Counted from the first letter of the stretch, positions 6,453 through 12,495 are shown. The stretch is DNA of 13,669 nt from JBBQBM01 sp038317375 (GCA_038317375.1 JBBQBM010000014.1:1-13669); one strand, 5' to 3'. The notes: generated from the letters alone by a model not told the origin. A program made the numbers and translations.

Positions 6453-7523
6453 TTATGCTAAGGATAGAACTTGCTGCTTAACAGCTTTTTCAGCCTTTTC
6501 ACTCAACGTTAAAGCTTCCGAGACACAAGTCTCAGGAATAATAAGTTTAATGCCGTTGCCGATGGGCTCGCTACGAACTGAAAGCTCACTGCCACGACAC
6601 TTGACGTCAAGAAAAACTACAGACTTTTTTTTGCCCTTACCCTTGTCTAAAACAAAGTCGCCGCCCTGTCTGTCTTCTTCAGCAGTACCCCGCCTAACAA
6701 TCGTCTTATTCATCCCAACGACTGCCTTTCCGACAGCTATCTCGCCCTTCGTACCTTGAATCTGCGCATCAGCTATAGCGTCTATACCAGAGTGCCTGAT
6801 ATTTGGTTTACCGGCTTCGACTAGATCGCGTAGTTCGGTAAGCGTCGTATGGCCTCTTAAAGTACAGTATGAATATAAGTTACCCGTAACTGTCGTGAAA
6901 GCCAGCGTGTCGGTCTTCTCACCATTAGCTCGGCCATTGGAGGCTGCTAATTGCCTAAAGTACATTCCTGGAATGTTTCGCAGGACGCCGATTAGAGCCG
7001 TGGCGATTTCGGCTTCCTCTTGCTTGCGACCCATTTTACACCTATCAACATACGTCATGAGTGCCTGAATTTGCTCAGAACCATTTACCTCGTTTTGGCC
7101 AGATCTTAAAAAATCCGTTCGGCCTTGACTATCCAGTACTACTGTAAGTTGTAAAAGTTCGGCGATTATCTTTTTCTCGCAAGCTGGATCGCTATTTCTT
7201 AGGCCCTTGGTGTATAAATCACTCATCTCCTTCATGGTCTTTGCGGGGTTGCAAAGTATCTCTTCTGCAAGTTCCATTCTCTCTTCAATTACTTGCTCTT
7301 CATCCTGGATTTGATTAAAGACTGGGCAGTCCTCACAAGCTAAGCGAAGAGCTGCCGTACGACCAATCGCCCTAACGGAAAGCAATGGACAGGTGTTGGG
7401 ATGAAAATCATATAGATGATCCCAAGTTTCCTGGTCGAACCTTGGGTCAACAATAGCGTCTGTAAAACAGCCACTAACATCTACGTTAGGTACGGCGTCG
7501 ATTGTGGCAATTTTTTTATTCAT
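6453..7523 (-). CDS. PD-(D/E)XK nuclease-like protein with N-terminal Cys cluster
   Basis: A 356-residue protein of no family I can name. The C-terminal third has the spacing of a PD-(D/E)XK nuclease core: a helix with E261 (TKGEIAVGKAVVG), then QGGDF with D289, then a strand VVFLDVKCRG giving D306-x-K308. The first 70 residues hold four cysteines (C19, C45, C63, C66, the last two as CEDCP), which could bind zinc or an Fe-S cluster; the layout faintly recalls WhiB, but the last cysteine spacing differs. The middle (75-190) is helical and acidic. There is no Shine-Dalgarno: an A-rich leader runs straight into ATGAATAAAAAA. It has its own promoter and an inverted repeat upstream. DNA cleavage in repair or defence is inferred from the motif only. 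Confidence 0.83.
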   Translation of the reverse strand: MNKKIATIDAVPNVDVSGCFTDAIVDPRFDQETWDHLYDFHPNTCPLLSVRAIGRTAALRLACEDCPVFNQIQDEEQVIEERMELAEEILCNPAKTMKEMSDLYTKGLRNSDPACEKKIIAELLQLTVVLDSQGRTDFLRSGQNEVNGSEQIQALMTYVDRCKMGRKQEEAEIATALIGVLRNIPGMYFRQLAASNGRANGEKTDTLAFTTVTGNLYSYCTLRGHTTLTELRDLVEAGKPNIRHSGIDAIADAQIQGTKGEIAVGKAVVGMNKTIVRRGTAEEDRQGGDFVLDKGKGKKKSVVFLDVKCRGSELSVRSEPIGNGIKLIIPETCVSEALTLSEKAEKAVKQQVLSLA

Positions 7524-7548
7524 TTTTTTGTATTTGATTAACTCAATA

Positions 7549-7577
7549 ATATTAGCATAGAACTACTTAAATGTCAA
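7549..7577 (-). promoter_or_regulatory. Promoter of the nuclease-like gene
   Basis: Minus strand: -35 TTGACA (7577-7572), a 17-nt spacer and extended -10 TGCTAATAT (7557-7549). The predicted leader is about 20 nt, A-rich and without a ribosome site. Confidence 0.8.
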
Positions 7578-7581
7578 CTGT

Positions 7582-7599
7582 ATTGCATGGTAGTGCAAT
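7582..7599. promoter_or_regulatory. Inverted repeat abutting the -35 box, possible operator
   Basis: ATTGCAT-GGTA-GTGCAAT is a 7-bp inverted repeat (one G-T) ending 4 bp from the -35 box of the nuclease-like gene. This is a typical place for an activator or repressor dimer; it could equally be a 3' UTR hairpin of the 7748 gene's transcript. Confidence 0.45.
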
Positions 7600-7605
7600 G
7601 TCTCG

Positions 7606-7640
7606 CAACCGCAAGTTTCTAACTTAGAAACCTCTGGTTG
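7606..7640. repeat. Nested hairpin in the 3' UTR of the 7748 gene
   Basis: CAACC (7606-7610) pairs with GGTTG (7636-7640), and inside it GTTTCTA-ACT-TAGAAAC is a perfect 7-bp stem with a 3-nt loop; the internal loop is 4x4. No T tract follows on either strand, so an RNA-stability or processing element is more likely than a simple terminator. Confidence 0.6.
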
Positions 7641-7643
7641 TGA

Positions 7644-7657
7644 AACAAAGTGTATAG
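7644..7657 (+). repeat. Left copy of 14-bp inverted repeat flanking the 7748 gene
   Basis: AACAAAGTGTATAG; the exact reverse complement is at 8620-8633. About 13 nt further in, GGGGTTTG (7671-7678) is mirrored by CAAACCCC at 8592-8599. Confidence 0.8.
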
Positions 7658-7669
7658 ATTAAGCGGGTC

Positions 7670-7714
7670 GGGGGTTTGGTGTTTCGGATCGTGAGACCCC
7701 AGCACCGCACCCCC
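7670..7714. repeat. GC-rich hairpin in the 3' UTR of the 7748 gene
   Basis: On the minus strand: GGGGGT-gc-GGTG, a 21-nt loop, then CACC-aa-ACCCCC. This is a 6+4 bp stem with a 2x2 internal loop, starting about 35 nt after the stop. No T run follows. Confidence 0.65.
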
Positions 7715-7747
7715 TTCCCTATGAGCCACCCTTTTAGGGGATGACTA

Positions 7748-8512
7748 TCATGTTGTCACGAGACGGCGGCGGTTGGGGCCACCCTTGACGCCGGCAAAAT
7801 CGCCGACTTCTGTCAAGCGACCCTTCCGGCCGTTGTGAACAACGACGGACTGCTTGCCTTGGAGCACCTTCTCGAGCACCGTCAGGGCGTCGTAAACGAC
7901 GCTGATGTTGGTTGGAGTCAGGCGGCCTGCGGCCGCTTCCTCAACGAGGAACATCCGGCGTAGTGGCGGATTGTGCTTGCCATTCGGCTTGCGCAATCCC
8001 TCCCAGTAGGCACTCTTGGTGCAGGTAATCGCCCGTAGGACGACCTCGGCACCATTCGTGGCAATCCAGGCGTTCGCCTCGTCAACTTCGGCAGCCTTTA
8101 CTGCCGACTTTGCCATGCCCTTCAACACACCCTCGGCAGTCTTCACTGCCCAAGCTGTGCCATCGCTTACCACGCCAGATTCCTCGAACTTCTTGAACTC
8201 GACGAGCACAGGCCCGTTGATCTGGCCCCAAAGTGGGTGTTCGAGGCAAGCGCCGGCGCGAGCGATGACGTTATCGGTCGTAATGTCCAGCTTGGGGGCC
8301 TTGGCCAGGACCTTAGGCAGGGTAACTGCCTTCGGCTGTGCCTTGACTTTGAGCTGGGCCTTAACCGACGCGGTCTTCGCATCGGGCTTGGTTTCGACCG
8401 GAGTGGTCTCTGCCTTCGCCTTGGCTGCGGCACTCTTCGGAGCGGGCTTCTTCGTTGCCGAAGCTGCCTTCTTCGGAGCGGTCGCCTTTTTCACTTTCAT
8501 GTCGGCTGACAT
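7748..8512 (-). CDS. GC-rich histone-like Lys/Ala/Pro protein with unknown C-terminal domain
   Basis: A 254-residue protein. Residues 1-75 are almost only Lys, Ala, Pro, Thr and Val (KKATAPKKAASATKKPAPKS), like histone H1-type bacterial tails, and probably bind nucleic acid. Residues 76-254 form a separate domain (HPLWGQINGPVLVEFKKFEESG, AYWEGLRKPNGKHNPPLRRMF) ending in a basic tail (NRRRLVTT) that I do not recognise. Its base composition is clearly GC-richer than its neighbours and lysine is nearly always AAG, against mixed AAA/AAG elsewhere. GGAGG 7 nt before the ATG sets the start. It lies after groEL on the same strand but has its own consensus promoter, a 150-nt structured leader and a structured 3' UTR. 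Nucleoid- or RNA-binding is inference from the tail. Confidence 0.82.
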   Translation of the reverse strand: MSADMKVKKATAPKKAASATKKPAPKSAAAKAKAETTPVETKPDAKTASVKAQLKVKAQPKAVTLPKVLAKAPKLDITTDNVIARAGACLEHPLWGQINGPVLVEFKKFEESGVVSDGTAWAVKTAEGVLKGMAKSAVKAAEVDEANAWIATNGAEVVLRAITCTKSAYWEGLRKPNGKHNPPLRRMFLVEEAAAGRLTPTNISVVYDALTVLEKVLQGKQSVVVHNGRKGRLTEVGDFAGVKGGPNRRRLVTT

Positions 8513-8532
8513 TTCATACCCTCCATGGGCCC

Positions 8533-8601
8533 CTAAGATTGCCTATTTGGCTTTCCGGGGCAACGGGGTCTTGACTTGTTTTTTTGACAAGCAAACCCCA
8601 T
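8533..8601 (-). CDS. Possible 22-codon leader peptide
   Basis: In the leader of the 7748 gene, ATG at 8601-8599 opens a frame MGFACQKNKSRPRCPGKPNR... (22 residues) ending at TAG 8535-8533. It runs through the leader hairpin. A GGAG lies only 2 nt before the ATG, which is too close for strong initiation, so translation is uncertain. It is rich in Lys, Arg, Pro and has two Cys. Confidence 0.25.
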   Translation of the reverse strand: MGFACQKNKSRPRCPGKPNRQS

Positions 8602-8615
8602 GGCTCCGGAAAGCC
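8549..8615 (-). ncRNA. Three-tier structured 5' leader (possible cis-regulator)
   Basis: In the transcript: GGCTTTCCGG pairs perfectly with CCGGAAAGCC (10 bp; 8615-8606 with 8558-8549). Then a 6x6 internal loop, GGGGT with ACCCC, a second internal loop, and CTTGT with ACAAG capped by a 7-nt A-rich loop. It sits about 50 nt into the mRNA and ends 36 nt before the start codon. I do not recognise a known riboswitch class. Confidence 0.65.
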
Positions 8616-8619
8616 TTCT

Positions 8620-8633
8620 CTATACACTTTGTT
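8620..8633 (-). repeat. Right copy of 14-bp inverted repeat flanking the 7748 gene
   Basis: CTATACACTTTGTT, the exact reverse complement of 7644-7657. Both copies lie within the predicted mRNA (5' leader and 3' UTR), so the two ends of the message can pair. Confidence 0.8.
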
Positions 8634-8670
8634 AATGATCTAACGCTTCAATTAAGAAACGTAGACATAC

Positions 8671-8699
8671 ATCATACTACAAACTTGCTAAATTGTCAA
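8671..8699 (-). promoter_or_regulatory. Consensus promoter of the 7748 gene
   Basis: Minus strand: -35 TTGACA (8699-8694), a 17-nt spacer and -10 TATGAT (8676-8671). It lies 15 bp after the groEL stop; no terminator separates them, so groEL read-through into this gene is also possible. Confidence 0.88.
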
Positions 8700-8713
8700 T
8701 ACCTTTATGTTTA

Positions 8714-10348
8714 TTAGTAATCCATGCCTCCGGATGGGGATGGTGAAGCTTTTTCGGGGATGTCGACGACGAGTGCTCCCATAGTAATGCTAGTGCCGGC
8801 GATAGAAACAGCGTTCTGGACGGCTTCGCGGCTGACACGAGCTGGGTCGACAATGCCAGTACTTTTGAGGTCGATTAGTTTGCTTGGGTCATTTACATTA
8901 ACGCCCTGGCCTGGCTTACCACTCTTAACTTTTGGCAACCACTCGTCGGGGTTAATACCGGCGTTTTCCATCAAGATTCTGAACGGCTGATCTAGCGAGC
9001 TCTTGAGTATCATCTTGCCGGCTGTGACGGTTGTGTCTTCTAGTTTGTCGGTTTTAATAGCTGTAGAGAGATTGATGAAGGTTACTCCGCCTCCAGCCAC
9101 AATCCCCTCTTCCATGGCAGCTTTGACGGCGTGGACAGCATCGTCTACGCGGAACTTCTTCTCTTCGATTTCGGTCTCGGTTGCGCCACCAACTTTAATG
9201 ACGGCAACCTTGCCGTTTAAGGCCGCGGCGCGCTTTTGGTAGTTTTCTTTGTCGTATTCGCTCTTAGCGTTCTTTTCTTGAGCGCTAATCTGAGATAGTC
9301 GGGCTTTTAGGGCAGTTGCCGAACCGGCACCTTCGATTATTGTGGTCTCGTCTTTGTTGACTATTACTTTTCGGGCCGAGCCGATCATATCGATTTCAGC
9401 ATTTTCGAAAGTAGTGCCACGCTCTTCGGAGATCACCGTCCCACCAGTCAAGATTGCAATGTCGTCGAGCACCTCGGCTCGGCGGTCGCCAAACGACGGA
9501 GCCTTGACTGCTACGGTGTTAAATACGCCTTTTAGGCGGTTCAAAATAAGCGTGCCGAGGGCTTCGCCGTCAACATCTTCGGCGATGATGACTAAGTCTT
9601 TCTTGCCGGCAGTAGCCAATTTCTCAAGGATAGGCAGGAATTCTTGGACACTAGAGATTTTTTTGTCGGTAATTAACACAGCTGGTTTGTCATAGACGGC
9701 TTCCATGCGTGCAGAGTCGGTAACCATGTAGGGGCTGACGAAGCCGCGGTCGAATGTAAAGCCCTCGACAACTTCGCTTTCCATTGTAAGGCCCTGACCT
9801 TCTTCGACAGTTACGACACCGTCTTTGCCAACACTCGCCATAACATCGGCGATTAGCTGGCCAATTTGGGCGTCGCCGGCTGAGATAGAGGCAACTTCAG
9901 CAACACGAGTTTTTTTACCAGCTATATCTTCGCTCAGAGACCCTAGCTTCGCGATAACTTGTGCGGCGGCTGCTTCTAGCCCTTTTCGAAGCAACATTGG
10001 ATTGTGTCCAGCGGCAATTAGCTTATTTGCCTCGTTTAAGATGTGATAGGTCAAAACTGTGACGGTTGTTGTGCCGTCTCCAGCAACATCGTTCATCTTA
10101 CTAGCGGCTTGTTTGATAAGCTCGGCGCCGACTTTATAGCCCAAGGTTTCGTCGTCAGCCTCAGCTATGTCGATACCTTTAGCGACAGTTACGCCGTCGT
10201 GAGTAACGGTTGGCGCGCCATAGCTTTTGCTGATAATAACGTTGCGACCTTTTGGGCCCATAGTCGACTTGACGGCTTCGTATAAAATCTTGGCGCCAGC
10301 TAGAACCCGGCGGCGCGCATCTTCGTCATAAAAAACTTTCTTTGCCAT
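8714..10348 (-). CDS. groEL: Chaperonin GroEL (60 kDa, Hsp60)
   Basis: Subunit of the double-ring ATP-driven folding chamber that works with GroES in the cytoplasm. The 544-residue length is normal. Clear signatures are the N-terminal GPKGRNVIISKSYGAPTVTHDGV, the nucleotide-site NDVAGDGTTT with its catalytic Asp, and EEGIVAGGGV in the C-terminal equatorial domain. The C-terminus ends SPSGGMDY, with one GGM instead of the (GGM)n tail of the enterobacterial protein. AGGGAG lies 6 nt before the ATG. It follows groES by 10 bp in one operon under the CIRCE operator at 10658-10684. The sequence looks full length with no missing key residue. Confidence 0.98.
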   Translation of the reverse strand: MAKKVFYDEDARRRVLAGAKILYEAVKSTMGPKGRNVIISKSYGAPTVTHDGVTVAKGIDIAEADDETLGYKVGAELIKQAASKMNDVAGDGTTTVTVLTYHILNEANKLIAAGHNPMLLRKGLEAAAAQVIAKLGSLSEDIAGKKTRVAEVASISAGDAQIGQLIADVMASVGKDGVVTVEEGQGLTMESEVVEGFTFDRGFVSPYMVTDSARMEAVYDKPAVLITDKKISSVQEFLPILEKLATAGKKDLVIIAEDVDGEALGTLILNRLKGVFNTVAVKAPSFGDRRAEVLDDIAILTGGTVISEERGTTFENAEIDMIGSARKVIVNKDETTIIEGAGSATALKARLSQISAQEKNAKSEYDKENYQKRAAALNGKVAVIKVGGATETEIEEKKFRVDDAVHAVKAAMEEGIVAGGGVTFINLSTAIKTDKLEDTTVTAGKMILKSSLDQPFRILMENAGINPDEWLPKVKSGKPGQGVNVNDPSKLIDLKSTGIVDPARVSREAVQNAVSIAGTSITMGALVVDIPEKASPSPSGGMDY

Positions 10349-10358
10349 ATATATCTCC

Positions 10359-10628
10359 CTATTTAACTGTTGCGATTATGTTTTTCTTATAAATCAACGA
10401 GTACTCCACCCCGCCGTGCTTAACGACAGTTGCTTCATATTCATTTTTGTAAATAATTCGGTCACCAACTTTGACTTCGTCAACACCACTGCCTATAGCC
10501 ACAACTTTGGCGGTTTTAGGCTTCTCGGCTGCCGAATCGGGTAAATAGATACCGCTGGCGGTTTTGGATTGTGCTTCCTCGCTTGTTGCGACTACATAGT
10601 CGGCTTGCGGTTGAATTGGTATGTTCAT
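10359..10628 (-). CDS. groES: Co-chaperonin GroES (Hsp10)
   Basis: Heptameric lid of the GroEL chamber. At 89 residues it is slightly shorter than the usual 94-97. The Cpn10 pattern is visible: the N-terminal PQADYVV strand, mobile loop EEAQSKTASGIYLPDSA with the GIYLP tripeptide region that contacts GroEL, then KVVAIGSG, VKVGDRIIYKNEYEATVV and the C-terminal YSLIYKKNIIATVK. AGGGAG precedes the ATG by 8 nt. First gene of the groES-groEL operon, with heat-shock control by HrcA suggested by the upstream CIRCE element. Confidence 0.97.
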   Translation of the reverse strand: MNIPIQPQADYVVATSEEAQSKTASGIYLPDSAAEKPKTAKVVAIGSGVDEVKVGDRIIYKNEYEATVVKHGGVEYSLIYKKNIIATVK

Positions 10629-10654
10629 TAATAATCTCCCTTTGACTTATTGCT

Positions 10655-10663
10655 ATTTTAGCA
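10655..10663 (-). promoter_or_regulatory. Extended -10 promoter of groES-groEL
   Basis: TGCTAAAAT on the minus strand overlaps the proximal arm of the CIRCE element, so a bound repressor would cover it. The -35 position is non-consensus. Expected leader is about 20 nt. Confidence 0.6.
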
Positions 10664-10684
10664 CTTAGAGCATGGGAGTGCTAG
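10658..10684. promoter_or_regulatory. CIRCE operator (HrcA binding site)
   Basis: TTAGCACTT-N9-GAGTGCTAG differs from the consensus TTAGCACTC-N9-GAGTGCTAA at two of 18 positions, one at the inner end of the left arm and one at the outer end of the right arm. It lies 30 bp upstream of groES and abuts the opposite-strand promoter of the 10775 gene. Confidence 0.92.
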
Positions 10685-10691
10685 TAAAACT

Positions 10692-10720
10692 TTGACAAAT
10701 TACAACTATTGCCTTCAAAT
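10692..10720 (+). promoter_or_regulatory. Promoter of the 10775 gene
   Basis: -35 TTGACA (10692-10697), a 17-nt spacer and -10 TCAAAT (10715-10720, 4 of 6). The -35 begins 8 bp after CIRCE, so HrcA may affect both directions. Confidence 0.6.
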
Positions 10721-10774
10721 AGGAAAAATGTTAACATCGAACAATCCCAAAAACACCCTAGTGAAAGGTGGGAT

Positions 10775-11050
10775 ATGAGTTATATCAGTCACGGAGAAGG
10801 TATCGGATCGATTTCGATCGACTTAGGGGCGTTGGGGGTTGATCGAAAGAGTTGGGAGTCCTGTGCCAAGGCAGCTGCTCGCTACGAACATGTTGCCGGA
10901 GAGAAGGTCGGTGTCAGCGACGACGGCTGGCTTAAAGTTATGACTACTCTCCCGAAATTCAAGACTGGAGATGTCTTGGCGGCGAAGCTCGAAGACCTCG
11001 AGGCAAAGATCCGCCGTACATGTAGCGCCAAAGTTAAGACCGCTGCATAG
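10775..11050 (+). CDS. Small unrecognised protein, divergent from groES
   Basis: A 91-residue soluble protein (MSYISHGEGIGSISIDLGAL...). I place the start at ATG 10775, where AAGGTGGG lies just upstream. A longer in-frame TTG start at 10709 falls inside the promoter and upstream of the expected transcription start. The chain has a Gly/Ser-rich N-terminus, a central SWESCAKAAARYEHVAGEK helix, WLKVMTTLPKFKTGDV, and a Lys/Ala-rich end (AKVKTAA). No membrane segment or known motif. Its divergent promoter borders the CIRCE site, so heat-shock co-regulation is possible. Two large hairpins and a T tract follow. Function unknown. Confidence 0.78.
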   Translation: MSYISHGEGIGSISIDLGALGVDRKSWESCAKAAARYEHVAGEKVGVSDDGWLKVMTTLPKFKTGDVLAAKLEDLEAKIRRTCSAKVKTAA

Positions 11051-11064
11051 GTAGAGATGGGACA

Positions 11065-11105
11065 GCCCGGGAGTTAGAGGCGTTTAGTTAGCCTCGCTCC
11101 CGGGC
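11065..11105 (+). repeat. Strong hairpin downstream of the 10775 gene
   Basis: GCCCGGGAG (11065-11073) pairs perfectly with CTCCCGGGC (11097-11105). Inside, GAGGC pairs with GCCTC around a 9-nt loop. No T run follows directly; it stacks on the next hairpin. Confidence 0.75.
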
Positions 11106-11108
11106 ACC

Positions 11109-11183
11109 GCCCGATTTAGAGTTATTGTTGATATTAGAGGCTTTTGCCTTGGATATCCTAAAGCTCGAATCGGGCTTTTTTCT
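11109..11183 (+). terminator. Multi-layer intrinsic terminator
   Basis: GCCCGATT (11109-11116) pairs with AATCGGGC (11168-11175), followed by T6CTTT. The enclosed part folds again: GAG/CTC, GATAT with ATATC (11130-11134, 11153-11157), and AGGC-TTTT-GCCT. This is larger than an ordinary terminator and may be the 3' part of a small structured RNA. Confidence 0.75.
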
Positions 11184-11217
11184 TTGCATTTTTCATCAGC
11201 TAACAGATACGGCTAGA

Positions 11218-11246
11218 TTGACTTTTTGCTGTTTTTTTGCTATATT
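11218..11246 (+). promoter_or_regulatory. Promoter of the LysM-CHAP hydrolase gene
   Basis: -35 TTGACT (11218-11223), a 17-nt T-rich spacer and -10 TATATT (11241-11246). Transcription should begin near 11253, so any start codon must lie downstream of this. Confidence 0.8.
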
Positions 11247-11254
11247 GCCAATTA

Positions 11255-11350
11255 GTATCAGCACAAATGATACGTTCGCCAGCGTGCGGATTACCGTCCA
11301 CCTGGGTATTGTCCGAATAGGCCCTGAGAAGCCAAACCCAGGTAGTGATT
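11255..11350 (+). promoter_or_regulatory. Structured 5' leader of the hydrolase gene
   Basis: About 120 nt separate the promoter from the likely start codon. GTATCA-N7-TGATAC (11255-11273) makes a perfect 6-bp hairpin at the very 5' end. ACCTGGGT pairs with ACCCAGGT (8 bp, about 11310-11317 with 11336-11343 region) around a 28-nt loop. It does not match a riboswitch class I know, including the c-di-AMP ydaO type that often controls wall hydrolases. Confidence 0.5.
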
Positions 11351-11376
11351 TTAGAACTGGGCATACAGGAGTAAGC

Positions 11377-12495
11377 ATAAAAGATCGAAAGCGCATTTTT
11401 GCGGCACGACATAGTCTTGGCCTTGTAGGCCTAAAGTCAGCCGTACAACCTACTACGCTAAAAAAGCGCCCGCTTATCAAAAGCAGCCGGCGCCTTATAA
11501 CCCGCTATGGGCTTGTTGCGGTTAATATTTTAGTTATAGCGACTGCTGGCTATCTAGTATTCAGCGACCGACCGAAGGCTAATGACTTTACTAATCAAGT
11601 TACTAATGCTCGAAGTGAAACGGCAACTCCTATTGATACCGTGGCAGCAGCCGACATCGCCGCCAACGTTGCAATTGCGACTCAGCTACCGATTGCAGTT
11701 ATAGTCTCGAACCAAGCCGATTCTGTTAAAACCATATCTAGCCTAGCCTCTAGCGACGAATCTTCTGTCATAAAGCCTCAAGTTATCTCAACTGGTGACA
11801 GCTCGCTGGGCTCCGGCGACATTATCAGTTACGTGGTTGTTTCGGGCGATACGATGTCTAGTATCTCCCAGAAGTTCAACATCCCGAGCCAAAGTATTCG
11901 CGACTCTAACAACCTCTCTAGCGACCGCTTGACGCTTGGTCGAACACTAATCTTGCCACCAAAGAACCGAACCGGAATCGTTTATAAAGTTAATAATGGA
12001 GACACGCCGAAAAGTCTAGCTTCGAGGTTTAGCGCCGCTGAGGAAAAGATCATCTCCTTTAATGACGCCGAGGTGTCTGGCTTGACAACTGGTTCGTATA
12101 TTTTTATCCCAGACGGCAAGAAGCAAGCTCCGGTGGCCGTTACCGGCAGTCTATTATTCAGCAATGCAATTTATGGCGGGAACAGCTATGCTCCTGGCTA
12201 CTGTACATGGTATGTCGCTTCAAGGGTCAGCGTGCCGTCTAACTGGGGTAACGCCAATACCTGGGACAACAAAGCACGCCAAAGTGGCTGGACGGTTAGT
12301 AGTGTGCCAGTTCCGGGAGCGATTGCTCAGTCAGACAGTATGAGCTGGTGGGGCCACGTAGCTATTGTCGAAAGCGTTAGCGCCGATGGCACGATGATTG
12401 AGTTCTCGGATATGAACGGTATTGCTGGCTTCGGTCGAGTTGGTTTTTCTGGAATGGTATCGGCGGCGAAATTCCAAAACTTCATTTACCGCTAG
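11377..12495 (+). CDS. Membrane-anchored LysM-LysM-CHAP peptidoglycan hydrolase
   Basis: Predicted to cut peptidoglycan peptide bonds at the cell surface. Numbered from the chosen start: a basic cytoplasmic tail (1-43), one membrane helix (about 44-62, YGLVAVNILVIATAGYLVF), a Ser/Thr/Ala linker, LysM 1 (152-195, YVVVSGDTMSSISQKF), LysM 2 (203-245, YKVNNGDTPKSLASRF) and a C-terminal CHAP domain with Cys276 (GYCTWYVA) and His327 (WGHVAIVE) as the catalytic pair; 372 residues. No ATG, GTG or TTG lies between GTG 11284 and the membrane helix. I chose ATA 11377 because AGGAG lies 5 nt before it. The open frame extends back to 11125 but there crosses a terminator and the promoter. The FemAB-like gene follows after 17 bp. 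Confidence 0.9.
   Translation: MKDRKRIFAARHSLGLVGLKSAVQPTTLKKRPLIKSSRRLITRYGLVAVNILVIATAGYLVFSDRPKANDFTNQVTNARSETATPIDTVAAADIAANVAIATQLPIAVIVSNQADSVKTISSLASSDESSVIKPQVISTGDSSLGSGDIISYVVVSGDTMSSISQKFNIPSQSIRDSNNLSSDRLTLGRTLILPPKNRTGIVYKVNNGDTPKSLASRFSAAEEKIISFNDAEVSGLTTGSYIFIPDGKKQAPVAVTGSLLFSNAIYGGNSYAPGYCTWYVASRVSVPSNWGNANTWDNKARQSGWTVSSVPVPGAIAQSDSMSWWGHVAIVESVSADGTMIEFSDMNGIAGFGRVGFSGMVSAAKFQNFIYR

Noticed and set aside
6453..7523. WhiB-like Fe-S regulator
   Set aside because: The four cysteines and CEDCP recall WhiB, but the final C-x5-C spacing is missing and the protein is far too long.
8016..8717. Plus-strand 233-codon frame opposite the histone-like gene
   Set aside because: It is the mirror of a GC-rich, Lys/Ala-biased gene on the minus strand, which has promoter, ribosome site and sensible composition; the plus frame has none.
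8714..10348. Several plus-strand frames opposite groEL
   Set aside because: All are shadows of groEL codon bias with no ribosome sites or recognisable products.
10709..10774. Longer TTG start for the 91-residue protein
   Set aside because: It overlaps the -10 box and has no ribosome site, while ATG 10775 has one.
11125..11376. N-terminal extension of the hydrolase from TTG 11125
   Set aside because: It would run through the multi-layer terminator and the promoter at 11218-11246, so it cannot be on the main transcript.
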